A stretch of DNA of 7,291 bases, taken from the NCBI GenBank assembly GCA_003354055.1, contig PIVQ01000357.1, positions 1 to 7,291 on the forward strand, in the 5' to 3' direction. The DNA is from Desulfobacteraceae bacterium (GTDB taxonomy: Bacteria > Desulfobacterota > Desulfobacteria > Desulfobacterales > Desulfobacteraceae). The translations under genes and the position numbers were made by a program. A model generated the notes under the pieces. That model did no database searches. It saw only the letters and a list, made by a program, of their open reading frames with translations, and was not told the DNA's origin. Every line of letters begins with the position of its first letter. Position 1 is the stretch's first letter. Shown here piece after piece: positions 5,061-7,291 of the stretch.

Positions 5061-7291
5061 ATGCTTAAAATTAATACCAAAATAAATCTGCTGGTCGTGG
5101 CTATTGTCGCAGCAACAATCCTCTTTACGCTACTCATGCAAACACTGAAATCCCAGGAGTTGCAGTATTACACGCTGGTTGAGCAGGTGGAGAGCATGAA
5201 CGGGCATATCCTCAAAGCCCTTATTGAGGAGAAAAAAATCGGCTTTGCCAATTCTCCGGAGGAGGCCATATTTATCTCTTTGGATAATGCCGCAAATGCG
5301 CTCGGACAAATTGATCCGGATCTGTTGGGTGAACAATCCTCATATGTCCTTAAGATTTCCGAATTCATTGAACGGTTCCGCTCTTCCATGCAGCGGCTTG
5401 CCCGGAATAATGCCCTTTTATTGAATAAAAAGGATCAGCTCCTTGCCGCAACCCGAGGCTATAATAAGGTTTATAACGCGATTTCTCAAAAGATAGACAA
5501 GGAAATTGCCGACTCCCAATTGTACAACTGGGAGAACGTGGATACCATGAGTCTGCTGGAACTCAAACGCTCCAGTTCCTTTGCCAATAATTTAATCGGT
5601 GAAATCATCCTGTCCACGAGCCAGGAGTTGTTTCTTGAGAAGAATATCGATGCCTTTGTTAAGAAGTACGATCAGGCTATATTTGCACTGAGCATTCAGG
5701 AGGAAAATCTTAAGCTTCAGGTCAGATTGCTCAAAGGCACCCATTATAACAACGTATCCACACGGTTGACAAAAACCTATGCTCAGATTGAATCCTTGAT
5801 ACCGCAACTGCAGCACCTGTTTCGCGAAAGCCGGGGAATATCAGAAACACTTGATGAATACGAACATGCGATCAGCAAGCATACCGACTCCCTGATAACG
5901 TTGTCGGAGTCACTGCGGCTGGAGAAAAACAGGGCTGCATCAATGGTACTGATCCTGGGACTGCCGGTGTTCTTCGTGTTTTTAATTGTCGGTGGGTTTG
6001 TTTTTAGCCGGTCCATTGCCCAACCGCTGTCTGCCCTGGTTCAAGCCATAAAATCCATTCAGAATGACGCTTTGGAATATAGAGAACGTTTCGCAACCAC
6101 CCAGCGTAAATTGGGTATCCATCCGTCAGGAAAAGATGAGATCAGTGTCCTGACTCAAAGCTTCATCAACATGGAAAATGAAATTCATGACAAGGTGGCC
6201 CTGCTGAAGCAGAGTGAAAAAAATCTTGAGATAACCTTGAATTCCATCGGTGATGCCGTGATTGCAACAGACCTTAAAGGCCGGGTAAGCCGTATGAATC
6301 CAATGGCCCAGACCCTGACCGCCTGGGAGGAGTCGAAGGCTTTGGGGCGCCCACTGACGGATGTTTTTCATATTGTCAGCGCAAAAACCGGAGAGGTTCT
6401 GGAAAATCCGATTGAGAAAGTGCTGGCCCATGGTAAGGTCATCGGACTTGCCAATCAAACACAGCTCATTACCAAAGACGGCAGGGCACTGCAGATAGCA
6501 GACAGTGCAGCGCCTATCAAAAATGAGAATGGGCAGATCATAGGTGTGGTGCTTATTTTTCGGGATGTCACAAAAGAGTATCAGATGCGGGAGGCCCAGA
6601 AGGAGAGCGAAGCCCGGTATCAACAACTTTTCTCCGATTCCAATGAGGCGATTTTTATCACATCAAAAGAAGGGACAATTATTGAATCCAATCCTGCAGC
6701 CACCAAACTGTTCGGCTATTCAATGGATGCACTTAAGCAGGTAAATATTATCCAGCTTTACGCAAACCCGGAGCAGAGGGGGCTTTTCAGAGCGGAAATT
6801 GAGGAAAAAGGAGATGTCAAAGATTATGAGCTGGCCATGGTCGGGAAAAACGGGGATGTAATCACCTGCCTGATGAACGCAACATTGAAATATTCAAACG
6901 AGGGAGAGGTTATCGGGTATCAGGGGACCCTGCGAAATGTGACAGAGCAGAGACGCCTGGAACTGCAACTGCAGCAGGCCCAGAAGATGGAAGCCATCGG
7001 CACCCTTGCAGGCGGCATTGCCCATGATTTCAACAATATTCTTTCCGGTATATTGGGATATTCTCAACTGGCCCAGGACAATATTGCAGAGCCTGAAAAG
7101 GCAGTAAAGCAAATCGATCGTGTCATCAGGGGAGCCAGAAGAGCCGCAGATCTGGTTCAGCAGATACTGACATTCAGCAGGCAAACCGAATATCAGATGC
7201 ACCCGTTTAGCCTTTACATGGAAATAAACGAGGCGCTTAAACTTTTGCGGTCCTCAATTCCGTCTACCATTGAAATTGAGCAGCATTTGAA
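5061..7291 (+). CDS. Membrane PAS histidine kinase, 3' end outside window
   Basis: The frame is open from the ATG at 5061 to the window end: 743 codons, no stop. The visible part is an inner-membrane sensor kinase. TM1 is at about 9-26. Residues about 27-291 are periplasmic, predicted almost wholly helical and without a recognisable Cache domain. TM2 is at about 293-316, then HAMP (P322 to about 376, with GKDEISVL at 357-364). PAS 1 spans about 391-507 ([16 protein letters not shown]) and PAS 2 about 520-632 ([16 protein letters not shown]). The HisKA H-box [12 protein letters not shown] has its phospho-acceptor at H655 (7023-7025). The ATPase domain, and perhaps a C-terminal receiver common in this subfamily, must lie downstream. 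An in-frame TAA at 5043-5045 rules out a longer ATG start. There is no good Shine-Dalgarno before 5061, so translation may be coupled to the sCache gene. Its role is to sense a periplasmic signal, perhaps with the sCache protein; its partner regulator is not in the window. Confidence 0.95.
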   Translation, partial: MLKINTKINLLVVAIVAATILFTLLMQTLKSQELQYYTLVEQVESMNGHILKALIEEKKIGFANSPEEAIFISLDNAANALGQIDPDLLGEQSSYVLKISEFIERFRSSMQRLARNNALLLNKKDQLLAATRGYNKVYNAISQKIDKEIADSQLYNWENVDTMSLLELKRSSSFANNLIGEIILSTSQELFLEKNIDAFVKKYDQAIFALSIQEENLKLQVRLLKGTHYNNVSTRLTKTYAQIESLIPQLQHLFRESRGISETLDEYEHAISKHTDSLITLSESLRLEKNRAASMVLILGLPVFFVFLIVGGFVFSRSIAQPLSALVQAIKSIQNDALEYRERFATTQRKLGIHPSGKDEISVLTQSFINMENEIHDKVALLKQSEKNLEITLNSIGDAVIATDLKGRVSRMNPMAQTLTAWEESKALGRPLTDVFHIVSAKTGEVLENPIEKVLAHGKVIGLANQTQLITKDGRALQIADSAAPIKNENGQIIGVVLIFRDVTKEYQMREAQKESEARYQQLFSDSNEAIFITSKEGTIIESNPAATKLFGYSMDALKQVNIIQLYANPEQRGLFRAEIEEKGDVKDYELAMVGKNGDVITCLMNATLKYSNEGEVIGYQGTLRNVTEQRRLELQLQQAQKMEAIGTLAGGIAHDFNNILSGILGYSQLAQDNIAEPEKAVKQIDRVIRGARRAADLVQQILTFSRQTEYQMHPFSLYMEINEALKLLRSSIPSTIEIEQHL

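Noticed and set aside
6126..6626. - strand ORF of 166 codons
   Set aside because: It is antisense to the HAMP and PAS region of the large kinase, which reads without a break on the + strand with clear domain motifs.
1..7291. Defence system, mobile element, phage or CRISPR content
   Set aside because: All coding space is taken by recognisable signalling genes and one DUF2058 gene; no transposase, integrase, spaced repeats or tRNA-like sequence was seen.

Overview
This is ordinary-looking bacterial chromosome with dense signal-transduction content: six genes, five on the + strand and one on the - strand, with no RNA gene, CRISPR array, insertion sequence or phage gene that I can see. The protein styles (H-box of the type AHDxNNIL, REC-HD-GYP response regulators, 7TMR-DISM diguanylate cyclases, a free-standing secreted sCache protein) and the moderate GC suggest a Desulfobacterota sulfate reducer of the Desulfobacter/Desulfobacula kind. 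That placement is inference from protein style, not proof.

Left block (1-3671). The window opens inside a soluble histidine kinase whose visible N-terminus looks like the tail of a receiver domain. Fourteen bases after its stop, behind a strong ribosome binding site, is a REC-HD-GYP response regulator with all expected metal ligands, so probably an active c-di-GMP phosphodiesterase. After a 103-base gap with a plausible sigma70 promoter comes a membrane diguanylate cyclase: signal peptide, periplasmic 7TMR-DISMED2 domain, seven membrane segments and a GGEEF domain with an intact RxxD inhibitory site. The block thus holds a kinase, a c-di-GMP-degrading output and a c-di-GMP-making enzyme side by side.

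Middle (3668-4391). A small basic DUF2058 (YaiL-like) gene runs on the - strand. Its stop codon overlaps the cyclase stop by four bases. A 241-base divergent intergenic region (4151-4391) follows, with a candidate promoter for each direction and a clear two-part stem-loop (4302-4335) that would lie at the very 5' end of the rightward transcript.

Right block (4392-7291). A secreted single-Cache (sCache_2-like) protein is followed 18 bases later by a large membrane histidine kinase, 5061 to the window end. It has 743 visible codons with no stop: TM, about 265 residues of helical periplasmic sensor, TM, HAMP, PAS, PAS, then the HisKA H-box. Its ATPase domain lies beyond the window. The pairing suggests a secreted ligand-binding partner working with the kinase, which is the most interesting hypothesis in the window. 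I found no wholly new system that the sequence alone can prove.
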